A stretch of 64,000 nucleotides of DNA from Blattamonas nauphoetae. Taxonomy: Eukaryota; Preaxostyla; Oxymonadida. Numbering within the stretch: the first letter of the stretch is position 1; each line of letters begins with the position of its first letter. The stretch is taken from assembly GCA_033064195.1 (NCBI GenBank), contig JARBJD010000022.1:124001-188000 (forward strand). Direction: 5' to 3'. Below, piece by piece: positions 34,471-44,983 of the stretch. Below the pieces are notes generated by a model. That model did no database searches. It worked only from the letters and a program-made list of their open reading frames with translations, and had not been told where the DNA came from. Position numbers and translations under genes: made by a program.

Positions 34471-37400
34471 TCACAAATTAGTATGTGTGATAAATGAACG
34501 AGGAATAAACCGAACAAGTGACAAATTCCTCACATTTTGTCCTTCAAAAACTGGCTTTTGAAGAGGAGTTGAAGGAGTATTGAAGATCAGTTCGAGTGAA
34601 GGACGGCGACGAGGTGGTGTCAACGGAATGTGTTGGGCGAGTGTCCCACCAGATGAAAGAGGAAGAGAGGGAGAGAGATATCGAGTGGGGACGGAAGGAA
34701 GAGAAGGAGAGGCATATCGAGAGGGTATGGAAGGAGGGCGTGGAGGTGGGCGGAGTGGAGGCAACGATGAGAGAAGAGGAGCAGAAGGAAGAAGTGTCGA
34801 TGTCCGTCCGACCTCTGGACACACCTCCCGCACAGTTGGAGTTTTGGTGAGTGGATGTTCGGATAAACATGGATGTGTGCTTTTCTTCTCAGAAAGTGGG
34901 CGAGGTGGACGTGAGGTACCAGCTGGACACAACGAGAGGGGAAGAGACGGGGACATGCGGAGAGGAGTTGAGGGAACGATGTGATGGTGCAAGTCAAACG
35001 ATTTGTGGATGAATGCGGTGAGGTGTGGTGGTGGTCGAGTGTCGAACAAACCGGTAGTTGAGAGTGATGGAGTGAGAGGAGCACCTGAGAGAGACGGGAG
35101 AGGAGATGGGGTTCGCTGTGGTAAATGTCGAGGAGAGCAGGAGATTTGTGACTGGCACGGAGGATTGGGTGATGGACGCCGAGGCGGTTGTGGTGTTGCT
35201 GTTTGTTGTGCTAGTTTGGTGGGAGTTCTGAGTGAACAGTCAAATTGTTTGAAATGAGTGAAAATGAGACAAGGATTTCGTAGATCGAGAAATAAGATGG
35301 AAGAAAAGACAAAAATACAGCGACTTACACACCCTTTTGTCCACATTCTCTGCTTCAGCCCCAAAATCCGATTTCTCAGCAAGACCTGTGTTGTTGTTAG
35401 TCCTTCCTCGTCCTTCTTCCATTCCACCTTCATTCCGTGTGGATGCGTCAAGATAAAGCGACTTCTTGCCTCTGTATCTTCGAACGATGGGAAGGAGAAA
35501 GGATGGAGTGTATGGTACGATGCCAGAAATGGTTCGACCTGTGAAAACTGGATGGGTGTGGGTGAAAGAGGAGTGGGGAGAACTGTGCAAGGCTCAGATT
35601 GGTTTTGTATCTTCTTTCGTTTTTCCTTTCTCTTCCGAACGAGAGTGACGATTCCACAAATGAGGAAGACGATGAGACCTGATCCGAGGAGCATCAGAGA
35701 GCCAGCGTACTCGCGGCAGAAGTGCAAGTGAGAAGAGTTTGTGTGGACAACTCCGAAGAAAACGGCAGAGGAGACTGAAGAGGGAAGGGAGAGAGGATGA
35801 AGATGAGGAATGACGAGAGAGGTGAAAAAGAGGGGAGATGATTTGTGAAGAGACGAAACAGTGTAAAGTCATACAGATCCAGCGAGCAGCAAGGGTTAGG
35901 AAGAGGAAGGAGATGGTTTTGTTGAGAATGACTGAAGCGTTCATCATTGCTGACGATGATGAGTGTTGTTTGACATGTCTGTGGTCGATGCTGCGAGGAA
36001 GAAAAGAAATTTGATGCGAAAGAGGAGAAAGTGAAGATGTGAGTGTTGGATGATGAATGAGGAATCAAACGCAAAAGTGATGAGGAGAAAGATAGCGAGG
36101 AAGATAGAGACGAAAGGGAAGAGTGATGAGCTGAGTTGGGAAGCTGCGATCGTCGACAGAACATCAGACAGATTGCTCTCAAGCTGAAAGAAAACGGAAA
36201 ACAGGAGATCAACGTGAAAGAAAGGTAGAAGGAGGAGAAAATGCGGAGAAATGAATCACAACAAAGTCGTCCAATTCTCAACCCATACTCTGATTCTCTG
36301 TTTCTTCTTCCGATCCTCCTTCTCGTGCTTCGTGTGGATCCAGTCTGAGCTGAAGGATGAAAGAAAGTTTCTCGCAACATCACTCAGCGATGTCGCATTG
36401 AGCACGAGGAACAGGATGGCAGTGCACATGGTCAGAACGAGATGATAGACTGATTCGCTCTCGAACCAGGCGAGGCTGAATGGATATGGGGTGGTTGGTG
36501 CTGGAGAGGAGAAAAGTGGGTGATGGAGAAATCAAAAGGATGTGACAAGAGAGAAGATGAAGATGAAAAATCAGAGGATGAGAAATGAGAAATGAGGACC
36601 TGACCAGAAACAAACCGTCGACAGTCGGAGGCGATTCAACCCTTCTCAGCGATGTCAACGAAGCAATCAGAGACGACGACGAAGACAATAACACCTTCAC
36701 AACCAACGAACGATGCAGCGAAGTCGAGAAATGGAGTGAGCGAGTGTGTGTCGGGGTCAACACTGAAGTGAACGCATCCGAAGCCACAACTTTCCGAACA
36801 CCGAACGACAGACAGAACGATGTTAAGGCAAACACGACATAAAGAAGAAGAGAACGAAGAGTGGATTCTGCAAATGACGTCGATTCTTTGATGCGAGCGA
36901 AGAGACAGAAGAGTGTGTACGAAGCTCCGACGAGGATGACGGAGATGAGATCAGCTGCAAGGTGCCCTAGCACTTGGCGGGCTGGCTTGACACCAAGCGA
37001 ATGGTAGAGAAGATCAGACGGGTGGGGAGCTGGAGACACGTTGAGTTTGTGGCGGGAGAAGCGACTGGGCAAGTTGGTGTTGTGTGAGAAAGAAAGAAAA
37101 CATGATTGGAGAATAAATAAGAGAAATATTCTCATACATATCGTTGTTTTGTTTCCATATCAAGCCAAATCTCTTGATTGTTCCCTTTTGATAATCGTGT
37201 AAGCACTTCTCAACATTTGAGACGCTTTCAAACGTGATGCATGCACAGCCAGTCGTTCTGCATTGAAAAAGAACAAAAGGAACGATAAACGATGAAATAT
37301 GTTGATCCAATGTTCAAAATGATGTTAAAAATGCCGAATGCGCGACAAACGGTTTGTTTAAAGGGTTCTTTGCCTTTTTCATTTTTCGGATGCCATTCTT

Positions 37401-38300
37401 CATTTTTCTCTTGTGTAGTTCCGCATCAGAGATGAATCCAAGTCTTCGAAGCAGTCGGACAAACCACCCACCTTTTCTTCCTCTCCAGAGTGTGACGTCA
37501 ACCACGCTAGGGATTTCTCGGCTTGTGTTGAGTTGTCGGTTGAACGAATCGGAAACACAACTCAGATTAGCGTGAAACGCCCTTCGAGCATTGTTAACAG
37601 AAATTTGGGAATTGGCGATCGATTTAATATCGAGAAAAATGGTCACTTCTCGAACGGTTCCCCAACGAGAAAAGTGGGCAGAAATCTGGAAATATAAAGA
37701 AAATATGGAATATACTTCATCTGGAGATGTTATACTTCGTGGGAAGCCTTTTGCAAACACAGAGAAGTCGGCAATTGAGATTGATGTTGCTGGGGCTTTG
37801 ATATCATTTCGCGTGGAATATTTGAGGTATAGCATGAAGAAAAAGTGCATCAGAAGAACAACAAGTTCACAGATAGCAACATAGATCAATGGAACATCAA
37901 ACATTCCAATGGTGGAGGACGACCAAAATTTGCTGACCCAGTTTCCCATCGAAAAGAGAAGGAAAAAAGAAGTCACTCCATCTCCAGTTGGAGCATAGAA
38001 GCATAGCAAAATGCTTTCAGCGATAGTAATGATTGAGACAAGTACATAGAACAATCCGAGCTTTTTCTGTTACGATTGAAAATACAATGATGGTGATGGT
38101 CGAAAAGAATACGAGGAGATCGAGATAGCACCGAGTTGTAGAATCCAATGGAGTGGTCGAGCGTCGATTTTGTTTCGAAGAATCTTGTTACGATGGATGT
38201 GATTGTGAAGAAGTAAAAATACGATTGTTTGCAGATTTTGAACGACTCAACGCCATGGTAGGTTCAACAAAACGCAGAAATGAACCCAATGGATGATTAG
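34471..38300 (-). CDS. CSC1/TMEM63-like mechanosensitive cation channel
   Basis: Multi-exon gene. Exons that splice in exact phase: 38132 and upstream, 38066..37351, 37257..37138, 37064..36600, 36475..36289, 36183..35955, 35931..35875, 35774..35333, 35227..34471. Introns are 65, 93, 73, 124, 105, 23, 100 and 105 nt. The 5' end beyond about 38240 is unresolved. N-terminal TM helices are followed by a cytosolic RRM-like domain: VFAKGFPRSITSPDEV, WGTVREVTIF, and then TGCACITFESVSNVEKCL in the next exon. The family's AP-x-PSD signature comes next (VSPAPHPSDLLYHSLG), then repeated TM segments (LAADLISVILVGASYTL, SLMLLGSGLIVFLICGIV). The Pro/Ser-rich cytoplasmic tail of about 250 residues is long for the family. 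Expected product: an osmo- or mechano-gated channel of at least 1,030 residues. An apparent signal peptide at 37135 is intron sequence. Confidence 0.75.
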
Positions 38301-38507
38301 CAGATAGATTTGAACAATATTACAGATGCGAATGTTGCGTTGGCCAACGAATGGTGAATAATGAAATTGTTAGTGGATCAAATGCGGATTGATTGAATGA
38401 AAATTGTGTATGGAAGGGAAACAATCCCTTTGAATGAGGATAAGTTCATAATGACGAAAGCTGTCATCATCTTAAATGAATTAGAGACAAATGGCAATGA
38501 ATTGTGA

Positions 38508-38880
38508 TCAGATATAGTCGAAGATCCATGCATAGTTAAGAATCGTAAATCCACGAAAGCCGTCAGATCCATGAGGGTAAATGACAAAGTAGATGATCAT
38601 CCAGGTGATGATTAAGATCGACATAATAAGTGCCCCCCAGAAGGAAAATCGTACATCTATAAACGTAAATGGATTGTTCAAGAAAAGATTGATCGGATTC
38701 TCTCAAAATAAAAGTCATACAGAAACGAGCTTTCGGAGAGTCTGCCTTATTCCAGTATGAATGAAAAAGGAAGAAATTTTGCCACCATATGAGAGGAAGG
38801 AAGAAGAATCCTGTTAGCCAAAGTGCAAAAATAACTTGCTGTCTTCGTTTTTCTGTTTTGAGGATTTTTTCCTGGAACAT
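38508..38880 (-). CDS. PSENEN: Gamma-secretase subunit PEN-2
   Basis: Two exons, complement(join(38508..38656, 38721..38880)), with a 64-nt intron, give 102 residues; human PEN-2 has 101. The family pattern is clear. A charged N-terminus leads into GFFFLPLIWWQNFF (family: GFAFLPFLWxVN). A polar loop (NKADSPKARF) is followed by YVRFSFWG and a second hydrophobic segment around ILIITWMIIYFVIY (family: YVxxSxxGxxxWxxxLTxW). Both membrane segments and the length match. PEN-2 activates presenilin and stabilises the intramembrane protease complex in secretory or endosomal membranes. The ATG at 38880 lies 31 bp from the start of the divergent TBCA gene. Confidence 0.85.
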
Positions 38881-38911
38881 TTTTGATCATCCCATGAACA
38901 GACTTTTTTCG
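38881..38911. promoter_or_regulatory. 31-bp bidirectional intergenic region (PEN-2 / TBCA)
   Basis: The two start codons are 31 bp apart and point away from each other. Core promoter elements and both 5' leaders must therefore be tiny or overlap the opposite coding sequence. The spacer is T-rich toward TBCA (ACTTTTTTCG). Confidence 0.6.
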
Positions 38912-39377
38912 ATGGGGGATCGTCAGCAACTTTCAATTGCCAGTGGTGTTGTGGAGAGAATCACGAAAGATGTGATGCTCTACACGAGGGATATTGTAGA
39001 TATTCAAGACAAAATTCAGATGATGAAAGACAAAGGCCAAGAAAAACATGACATTATGAAGCAGGTTTTGCGTTCTTTTATGTATCCCTGATTGATATCC
39101 CCCTTGTTTTTTTGTCTTTTCACTTTTCTCATTCGATATAGGAGGAAATTCTTGAAGAAACAATTCAAATGATCCCAGAATCACAATCGCGCCTTGAAAC
39201 TGCAGTCCTCGAATTGTCAACGATTTTGGTATTCATCTTTCTTCTCCGTCATGATTACTCTCGAAGGACCACTTTGTTTCTGGTGATATTCCACCAGGAG
39301 CGGAACAAGACATTGAAAAGAGCCAGCAAATCCTCAACGAAGGAATGGAACTCCTTGATTCATGGAGTGGGTCATGA
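38912..39377 (+). CDS. TBCA: Tubulin-binding cofactor A (tubulin-folding chaperone)
   Basis: Three exons, join(38912..39064, 39142..39228, 39267..39377), with introns of 77 and 38 nt, each in phase 0, give 116 residues. It begins MGDRQQLSIASGVVERITKD, matching the TBCA N-terminus (family: IKTGVVKRLxKE). An Asp/Glu/Lys-rich helix with YTRDIVDIQDKIQMMK follows, then a second helix with EEILEETIQMIPESQSRLE (family: EILQESxMMIPDCQRRLE). The three-helix bundle and length (108-117 residues) fit. TBCA binds released beta-tubulin in the cytosol and keeps it competent for dimer assembly, consistent with a flagellate's need for tubulin. Confidence 0.9.
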
Positions 39378-40029
39378 ATGTACGTTTAGCGTTCTAACGT
39401 GAGTTGTCCTATCTCCTCAATCTTAGTCCAACCGCACTTTTTTGTGTTCGATTCTGAGATTGAAATGGAGTCGATTTCTGGTATTATTGTGCTTCAAAAG
39501 CGCGTATTCTCGCTCATTTTGGGAATTTTTTCCGCATGAATGGACAATTCACGAACAGTATCGAGATTTTCATTCATGTTTCTGCAAACGGTGAAGTTAT
39601 GATGCAATTCGACTCATCTGTAGAGTATGAAGACAAGTCATGGAGAGATTGGAAAAATGAAATTGTATTGAATCATCCAATCTAGAAACGGAAAGGTCTT
39701 GGTTCGGATCTCTGTTGCCAGCATATTCACGGATGAAATGTCCTCACATCAACATTTTTCGACGATACAGACAATCGAATACATTTTTTATGGATTTATA
39801 TCGCTGAATATATCTTCTACTATCCAAACAGAACGATTTCTTGATCCATTCTGATTTTGTCCCCAAAGGCCGTGATTGTTCATATCAAAACAAGAAATGG
39901 GTGCATTTCTGTCTTAATCATCCCGATTTCGTGTCGTCTCCTCTCATCAGACCACGATGGATTCTTCTCAGTTCCGAACCTTCTGTCAACATTCGCACCC
40001 TTGAATTGCAACTATAACATTATACAAAG
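39378..40029 (+). other. Possible small unresolved gene between TBCA and RhoGEF
   Basis: Coding-like plus-strand runs: MNGQFTNSIEIFIHVSANG from 39537 and, in another frame, VLVRISVASIFTDEMSS from about 39695. I could not find a splice that joins them in phase. No family is recognised. The remainder is the short 5' flank of the RhoGEF. Confidence 0.3.
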
Positions 40030-42276
40030 ATGGAATCTGATCCACAGGCGGCACTTTTTACGTCCTCAGCATTTGCACAACCTCAACCTGTCGATAATGT
40101 CACCAAACTTTGCGAAGAAATAATCGAGACAGAAAAAGTGTATCTTAAAGCTCTATCAGTCATTGAAAATGTTTGCATGGATTCATATTATAATCTTTCT
40201 TGCCAGCTCTTCCATATTCCTCTCCAAAGATGCGTTGACGCACGCGGGATCTCTGTCCCTTCAAATGATCTATCGGCCATTTTTCTCAATACTCCTCAGT
40301 TATTGAGTCTTCATACATCGTTATGCTCTGCTCTTCAGTCAAAAAAATTAAACACATCAATCGCCCTGCACGTTGGAAAGCAATTCTGCTCATTCGTCTG
40401 TTCATTCTCAATCCTCTCATCTGTTTTCTCTATCCAGGGCCCTTTCTTCAAGTTATATTCCGACTATTGTAAACACTATGAAAATTCATTGTCTCTCCTT
40501 CAAAAATGGATGCTCCAAGATTTATCGTTTTCGGCTCTCGTGAACACAATATCGCATCGTCCAGATGTCTCAGAATCATTAGACTCACTATTAATCCGAC
40601 CTGTTCAGCGACTCCCTCGATATCGACTGTTATTGCTGGAAATACTGAAATATCTGAAAGACGACGAAAAAAGCGAGAAATTAATCCAGAAAGCGATTGA
40701 TATTGTGACAAGTGCTGCAGTTTTTGTGAACGTTGCTGTCAAAGCACATCAGTCTGCTCTTCGACTTGCTGAACTACGCATACATCTTTCGGAATGGACC
40801 GATTTTGGAAAAGGAACCGAAAAACTTCATTTTGAAGGAGAATGTGAAGAAGTCGAGGTAAATCGAACAAGCAAGCAACATTTAATCCTTTTCAACGAGA
40901 AATTAATTCTTTGTCGCCAAAAGCGACTCAGCACGAAACTCAACGTAGGCCTCGTCATCCTCCTTAACGATTCCGACTTCCTATTTGGGCGTCGTGGGAA
41001 AAAAAGTGGAGCAGATGAGAGTTTATTCGTTTTATCAAAATATTCCTCGTCCTTACTCCTGTTTACATCCACCACAACATGCCAAGCCTTCCGAGAAGCA
41101 CTAAACGAAGCTCTGACGGAACTATCCCACACAAATCGTGTTGTATTCATTTCTAACTCATTGGAAAGGAATGATACAAGAGAACCAACCTACATCTCTC
41201 CACAGAGCAGTCTGAAAAGAAGAAAGAGTGTCTTTGCCGCTCCAAAGAAAAGAGAGGTTGGAGGAGGTCGAATTATTCAAAATTTGGGGGACTCACCCTT
41301 CCCTCTTTTTGTGCCGTCAGAATCGGTGTTGTGGAAAGAGGTGTTACAGGAAGTGTTTGAGAAGGAGGAGAACAACGAGGAGGAGGAAAAGAAGGAGGGA
41401 GAGATAAATGGGAGGGCAAAGGAGAAGGAACACGCCAAAACAGGTGAGAAGAATGGAACAAACACAACCAAACAAGAACCAGTCTCTTTGTCGCATGATC
41501 CCGCTCATCCTTCACAAATCCAAACAGAAATCAAAACCAAAGTCCCGCATTGGGTCCTCTCTCCAACTCATCCGTCCTCGTCCCGAATCAGAATGGTTCC
41601 GACCCCACACACCATCACAGACAATTCAGAAGAAGAATCTGACCAACTAGACACCCAACAAGAAACTAAGAAAATGATTCCGAAAGAGGAGTCGGCAGGC
41701 CCTGCTCCACTCCCTCTCACAACATCCCCTCCCCCTCCACCATCCTCTCTCCAATTCAACCAATCATTGCAGAACAAGACGGTCCAACCCCAACCACAAG
41801 CGAAGGTCGATCCCGATCAGCAGAAACGGTCGATGGCGAGAATTGTGAAGAGGAACAGCACAAACACACTCCATCCGCCTCAAAACTCATCCGCCGTCCA
41901 ACGATCGGCGCTTCTCTCCTCATCACTTGCTCCTTCATCTCTCTCCTCCTCGTCCTCTCAACAAACTAGTCGCCCAGTCGCTTCCTCTTCTTTCAAAGCA
42001 AAACTGAACATGTTCCAATCCCAACCACATCCTCATCCTTCCCCACCGGCCGACAAAGACAACCTGATAATCAAGCCCGAAGACACGATCAAGACAAACT
42101 CCAACTTTATGTCGTCCACACAGCCAACTCGCTCTCCAAAAGTTCCCACAAGGAAGCCGCCGCCTCCACACAAGGCAGGATTTGGAGGGGGATCGTTTGC
42201 CGGAGTCGAGAGCGGGAATAAGCGGTATTCGTATCCCTCTCGCCCACCTCCTAACCCTCCTCAGTCACGGTCTTGA
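40030..42276 (+). CDS. Rho guanine-nucleotide exchange factor (DH-PH)
   Basis: The ATG at 40030 opens a frame of 748 codons. A 42-nt GT-AG segment at 40396-40437 sits in frame at phase 0. Removing it gives KQFCSFGPFFKLYSDYCKHY, a better match to the DH domain, so the protein is probably 734 residues. The DH domain (about 20-230) has the CR1-like start VTKLCEEIIETEKVYLKAL and the highly conserved CR3 helix LLIRPVQRLPRYRLLLLEIL. A PH-like domain follows (about 240-370, with KQHLILFNEKLILCRQK). The rest is a Glu/Lys block and then a Pro/Ser-rich disordered tail with poly-Pro (PPPPPSS), which may bind SH3 or profilin. It should activate a Rho/Rac GTPase for actin or membrane dynamics. Confidence 0.9.
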   Translation: MESDPQAALFTSSAFAQPQPVDNVTKLCEEIIETEKVYLKALSVIENVCMDSYYNLSCQLFHIPLQRCVDARGISVPSNDLSAIFLNTPQLLSLHTSLCSALQSKKLNTSIALHVGKQFCSFVCSFSILSSVFSIQGPFFKLYSDYCKHYENSLSLLQKWMLQDLSFSALVNTISHRPDVSESLDSLLIRPVQRLPRYRLLLLEILKYLKDDEKSEKLIQKAIDIVTSAAVFVNVAVKAHQSALRLAELRIHLSEWTDFGKGTEKLHFEGECEEVEVNRTSKQHLILFNEKLILCRQKRLSTKLNVGLVILLNDSDFLFGRRGKKSGADESLFVLSKYSSSLLLFTSTTTCQAFREALNEALTELSHTNRVVFISNSLERNDTREPTYISPQSSLKRRKSVFAAPKKREVGGGRIIQNLGDSPFPLFVPSESVLWKEVLQEVFEKEENNEEEEKKEGEINGRAKEKEHAKTGEKNGTNTTKQEPVSLSHDPAHPSQIQTEIKTKVPHWVLSPTHPSSSRIRMVPTPHTITDNSEEESDQLDTQQETKKMIPKEESAGPAPLPLTTSPPPPPSSLQFNQSLQNKTVQPQPQAKVDPDQQKRSMARIVKRNSTNTLHPPQNSSAVQRSALLSSSLAPSSLSSSSSQQTSRPVASSSFKAKLNMFQSQPHPHPSPPADKDNLIIKPEDTIKTNSNFMSSTQPTRSPKVPTRKPPPPHKAGFGGGSFAGVESGNKRYSYPSRPPPNPPQSRS

Positions 42277-42417
42277 TTAGGCTCGTTTTATGGATCAGGA
42301 GATGGAACACGCGAATATGGGAGCAGATGAGGATCAGAATGTCATTCTGATTGTTTTGGCGAAAAATATCGACGATACTTCATCAGACTGAAACGGAACA
42401 TTCAATCGGCATCATTA

Positions 42418-43611
42418 ATGCAAAAAAAGTTAACAACATCTTCATCATATTTCTCTGCATCGTCGTTTATCAAAAATTGGCCGTTCTTGATCCCGGAGAA
42501 TTTTTCTCAGAAAAAAAATGGGACCCATGAAAATGATGAAAACGGTATGAATCGAGTTCGTGAATTCTTCTATCGCTCTGTCCAACTTCAAAATTCCACC
42601 AGCGCCGATTACGTATCATCGCCATATTTCACGGCTCCTCTTTTCACAGTTGAACGAGTTCCGAATCAATCATCGACCACGGTGTTCCGTTTCATCTGTG
42701 TTTCTCTGATTGAGCTCGCTCATCGCAAGACTGCATTCACAAAGACCGAATGTGAGCGGGCAGTCCTGATTCTATCACATCTGAGAACAACTGTCGACAG
42801 CAGACATCTCGTCCTCTTTCTCAATCCGCCTCCATGTCAACTCGCCGATCTTCTCCACACACTCCGAGTGTTTCTGTGTGTTGGGAACGCAGCCCTGACA
42901 GCAGAAGTCGTGGCGACACTGCAGTGGGTCTGTCTGGACGAGGGAAACGCGAGAGGAGTCGTCCACTCAGATCTGGTGGAAGTCCTCTTCACAAAGGCAC
43001 ATCCCGAAAACACTCCCATCTCCCATCCCACTCTCCACACCGACACCCTCCGCCTCCTCCACTCTCTCCTCCGCTTCACCTGCTTCTCCACTCGCCCAAA
43101 CCCAACCTCAACCTCACCTCATTCCAACAAACTCCCCACTGCGTCCTTTGCTTCCCTCCTCCACAATTCGGTCCTCGCTCCCTCTCTTCCTTATCTTCTC
43201 TTCCTCGCTCCCTCGCCCTCCTCTCTTCCCGACTCTCCTCCAAATTCCTATCTCTTCTGTCTCATCCTCCGACTGATGGAGTTCGCCACTGCCCACCATC
43301 CCACTCTCCTCCTCTTCCAACACTCCCACCTCTCCATCTCCTTCGTCCGCATGATCCTCCAAACCCAACATTCTGGTCTCCTATTCTGGCACATCACAGA
43401 TTTCGTTGACACTCTCCAAAGATGGAGCATGGAACTCCCCGTGATTGCTCAGCAAGGACGGGAGTGTGTGGCTCTCCTCGATCAAGAAGGGCTTCTCGAT
43501 GCGTTGGAGGCCCTTGTGTTTGCAGCGGAAGGTGGGCAACGGAGATATGGTGGGGAAACTGTGAGGACAGCCTCGATGAATGCGTTTCGGGAGAGAGGAG
43601 GGAATGGCTGA
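42418..43611 (+). CDS. Hypothetical 397-residue helical (armadillo-like) protein
   Basis: The ATG at 42418, preceded by 140 bp of spacer after the RhoGEF, opens one clean frame. Leu/Ala-rich amphipathic helices alternate with short polar loops (CVSLIELAHRKTAF, LLHTLRVFLCVGNAALTAEVV, LRLMEFATAHHPTLLLF), a pattern typical of ARM/HEAT-like solenoids. There is a Pro/Ser-rich loop near residues 230-280. No signal peptide, TM segment or catalytic motif is visible. The last residues (FRERGGNG) are polar. Short neighbours at 43837 and 51991 have the same helical style and may be relatives. Function unknown; likely a scaffold. Confidence 0.65.
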   Translation: MQKKLTTSSSYFSASSFIKNWPFLIPENFSQKKNGTHENDENGMNRVREFFYRSVQLQNSTSADYVSSPYFTAPLFTVERVPNQSSTTVFRFICVSLIELAHRKTAFTKTECERAVLILSHLRTTVDSRHLVLFLNPPPCQLADLLHTLRVFLCVGNAALTAEVVATLQWVCLDEGNARGVVHSDLVEVLFTKAHPENTPISHPTLHTDTLRLLHSLLRFTCFSTRPNPTSTSPHSNKLPTASFASLLHNSVLAPSLPYLLFLAPSPSSLPDSPPNSYLFCLILRLMEFATAHHPTLLLFQHSHLSISFVRMILQTQHSGLLFWHITDFVDTLQRWSMELPVIAQQGRECVALLDQEGLLDALEALVFAAEGGQRRYGGETVRTASMNAFRERGGNG

Positions 43612-43836
43612 TGACCTGTGAATTTAACGTTCATTTTGTGTTTCATGTCATTAGAAGTCTTGAGTGTGTTTGAGGTCAATCATTCTGTCACTGACGATTT
43701 GGTCTGGAGGGAGAAAGTCCATGATGATTCTCAAACTGCGTTCACAAAAGGGAAATGGTGTCTTGCTGATGGGCCAGCACACAATCACCCCCGATTGGCG
43801 ATGTGAAGGGACTTGTTTCGATGTGTTGTCTATTTC
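43612..43836. other. Spacer between convergent helical-protein genes
   Basis: About 225 bp of 3' flank shared by two convergent frames. No feature seen. Confidence 0.5.
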
Positions 43837-44412
43837 TCATTTTATCGGAAGAGCAAAATGATGCACTTCATAAAAATGCAGAAGTGGACACCAATAAACC
43901 GTGATGATATTGTGCTGATGGCTGGGCTGACCAGCGCAATGTCCCTGATTGGTTACAACAAAGAGCGAGGACAGAAATGATGGAAAGCCAAGATAGGCAA
44001 GGTAAATGTCCCACGTGGGTGTGCTGTCCTGAGAGAGTGCCGATAGAATGTGTTGAACGAGATTTGCATGGGATAATCTCAGTTTGCTTGACGCTGGAAC
44101 ATCCATTGAGAGCCAATTCAGGAATCGTGTTGTTTCAGCTGCAATCTGGTGCTGGTTCGATGACAACAAAGTATATATCCCATCAACAAATTGCTGACAG
44201 GTGTGATCATTTGAGCTACAGAGATATTTGACGAATGTGGCGATGTTGATCGCAGGTTGGTTCGATGGTTTGAAATCTTCCAGCAATGAAGAGAGATGTC
44301 GCACAAGATCTTCAGTGAGATACACTTCTTTCTTCAGAGCTTCCACCAATTCATAGAAACGGTCTGTTATCACGGGGTCCGATGATGGAGTTTCTTCCAA
44401 GAATTGTACCAT
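43837..44412 (-). CDS. Helical (ARM-like) protein, probably a 5'-truncated copy
   Basis: 191 codons from the ATG at 44412: MVQFLEETPSSDPVITDRFY and helices around LVRHLSSLLEDFKPSNQPAI and TTRFLNWLSM. The style is that of an armadillo-like solenoid repeat protein. The frame before the ATG (VRDM) follows a TTAG acceptor and is compatible with an upstream exon, but none can be found, so the sequence may be the tail of a larger gene or a truncated duplicate. The C-terminus (HFYEVHHFALPIK) looks degraded. No catalytic motif. Confidence 0.45.
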   Translation of the reverse strand: MVQFLEETPSSDPVITDRFYELVEALKKEVYLTEDLVRHLSSLLEDFKPSNQPAINIATFVKYLCSSNDHTCQQFVDGIYTLLSSNQHQIAAETTRFLNWLSMDVPASSKLRLSHANLVQHILSALSQDSTPTWDIYLAYLGFPSFLSSLFVVTNQGHCAGQPSHQHNIITVYWCPLLHFYEVHHFALPIK

Positions 44413-44983
44413 ATCCCGGACCTAACGGGAAGTTGAGGGGCATCAAGGAAGAGAGATGAAGAAGAGCTGTCGAATGCAGGAAGAAAATGCATGGGGTAGA
44501 TGTGATGAGAGAGATAACGATTGAGCGAAATTGAACATTGGGCTTATTCTCGAACCGTGTCCAGAAAATTAATATCAATGCACAATCGAGATAATGAGGT
44601 GGAAAAAGATGAATAAACTAAATTTTAGTGTTTGAATCTCCCAGTGGATGAGTTGAATCGAGAACTACGGAAACTTGAAGAAATCTGTCTCCACCAATGC
44701 CTAATCTTGGTGATAAATTCATCCAGTATATCCATTTGAGAAAATTAAGAGCTTCGAGGACATCGATCCTTGTTGTTTCGTGTGGAATTCGGACGTTTGA
44801 GATGACGAATGAGTTGCGGTGCCAGTCCATCCTGGTTCGGAGGCCAGGAACAGAGATGAATATGGGACAATATTTTTGAGATCATCGATCGCAATGGAAA
44901 AAGTTCGAGCGACATTTCGATTTTCAAATATCCTTTTATCCTTCACACATTCAGATTGATTGCATTTCTAAATGGGCACAAGT
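44413..44983 (-). other. Unassigned stretch with a possible short minus-strand gene
   Basis: On the minus strand, 44618-44830 reads NSFVISNVRIPHETTRIDVL and LKWIYWMNLSPRLGIGGDR, which is convincing protein-like sequence ending at a stop at 44618. A second frame upstream (44745-44946) could supply an N-terminus, but no in-phase splice joins them. No family recognised. Confidence 0.3.

Noticed and set aside
36380-37135. A separate signal-peptide membrane protein starting at 37135 (MRIFLLFILQ)
   Set aside because: Those first residues are the 73-nt intron 37137-37065 of the CSC1-like gene; splicing upstream and downstream exons is in exact phase and gives the family's AP-x-PSD motif.
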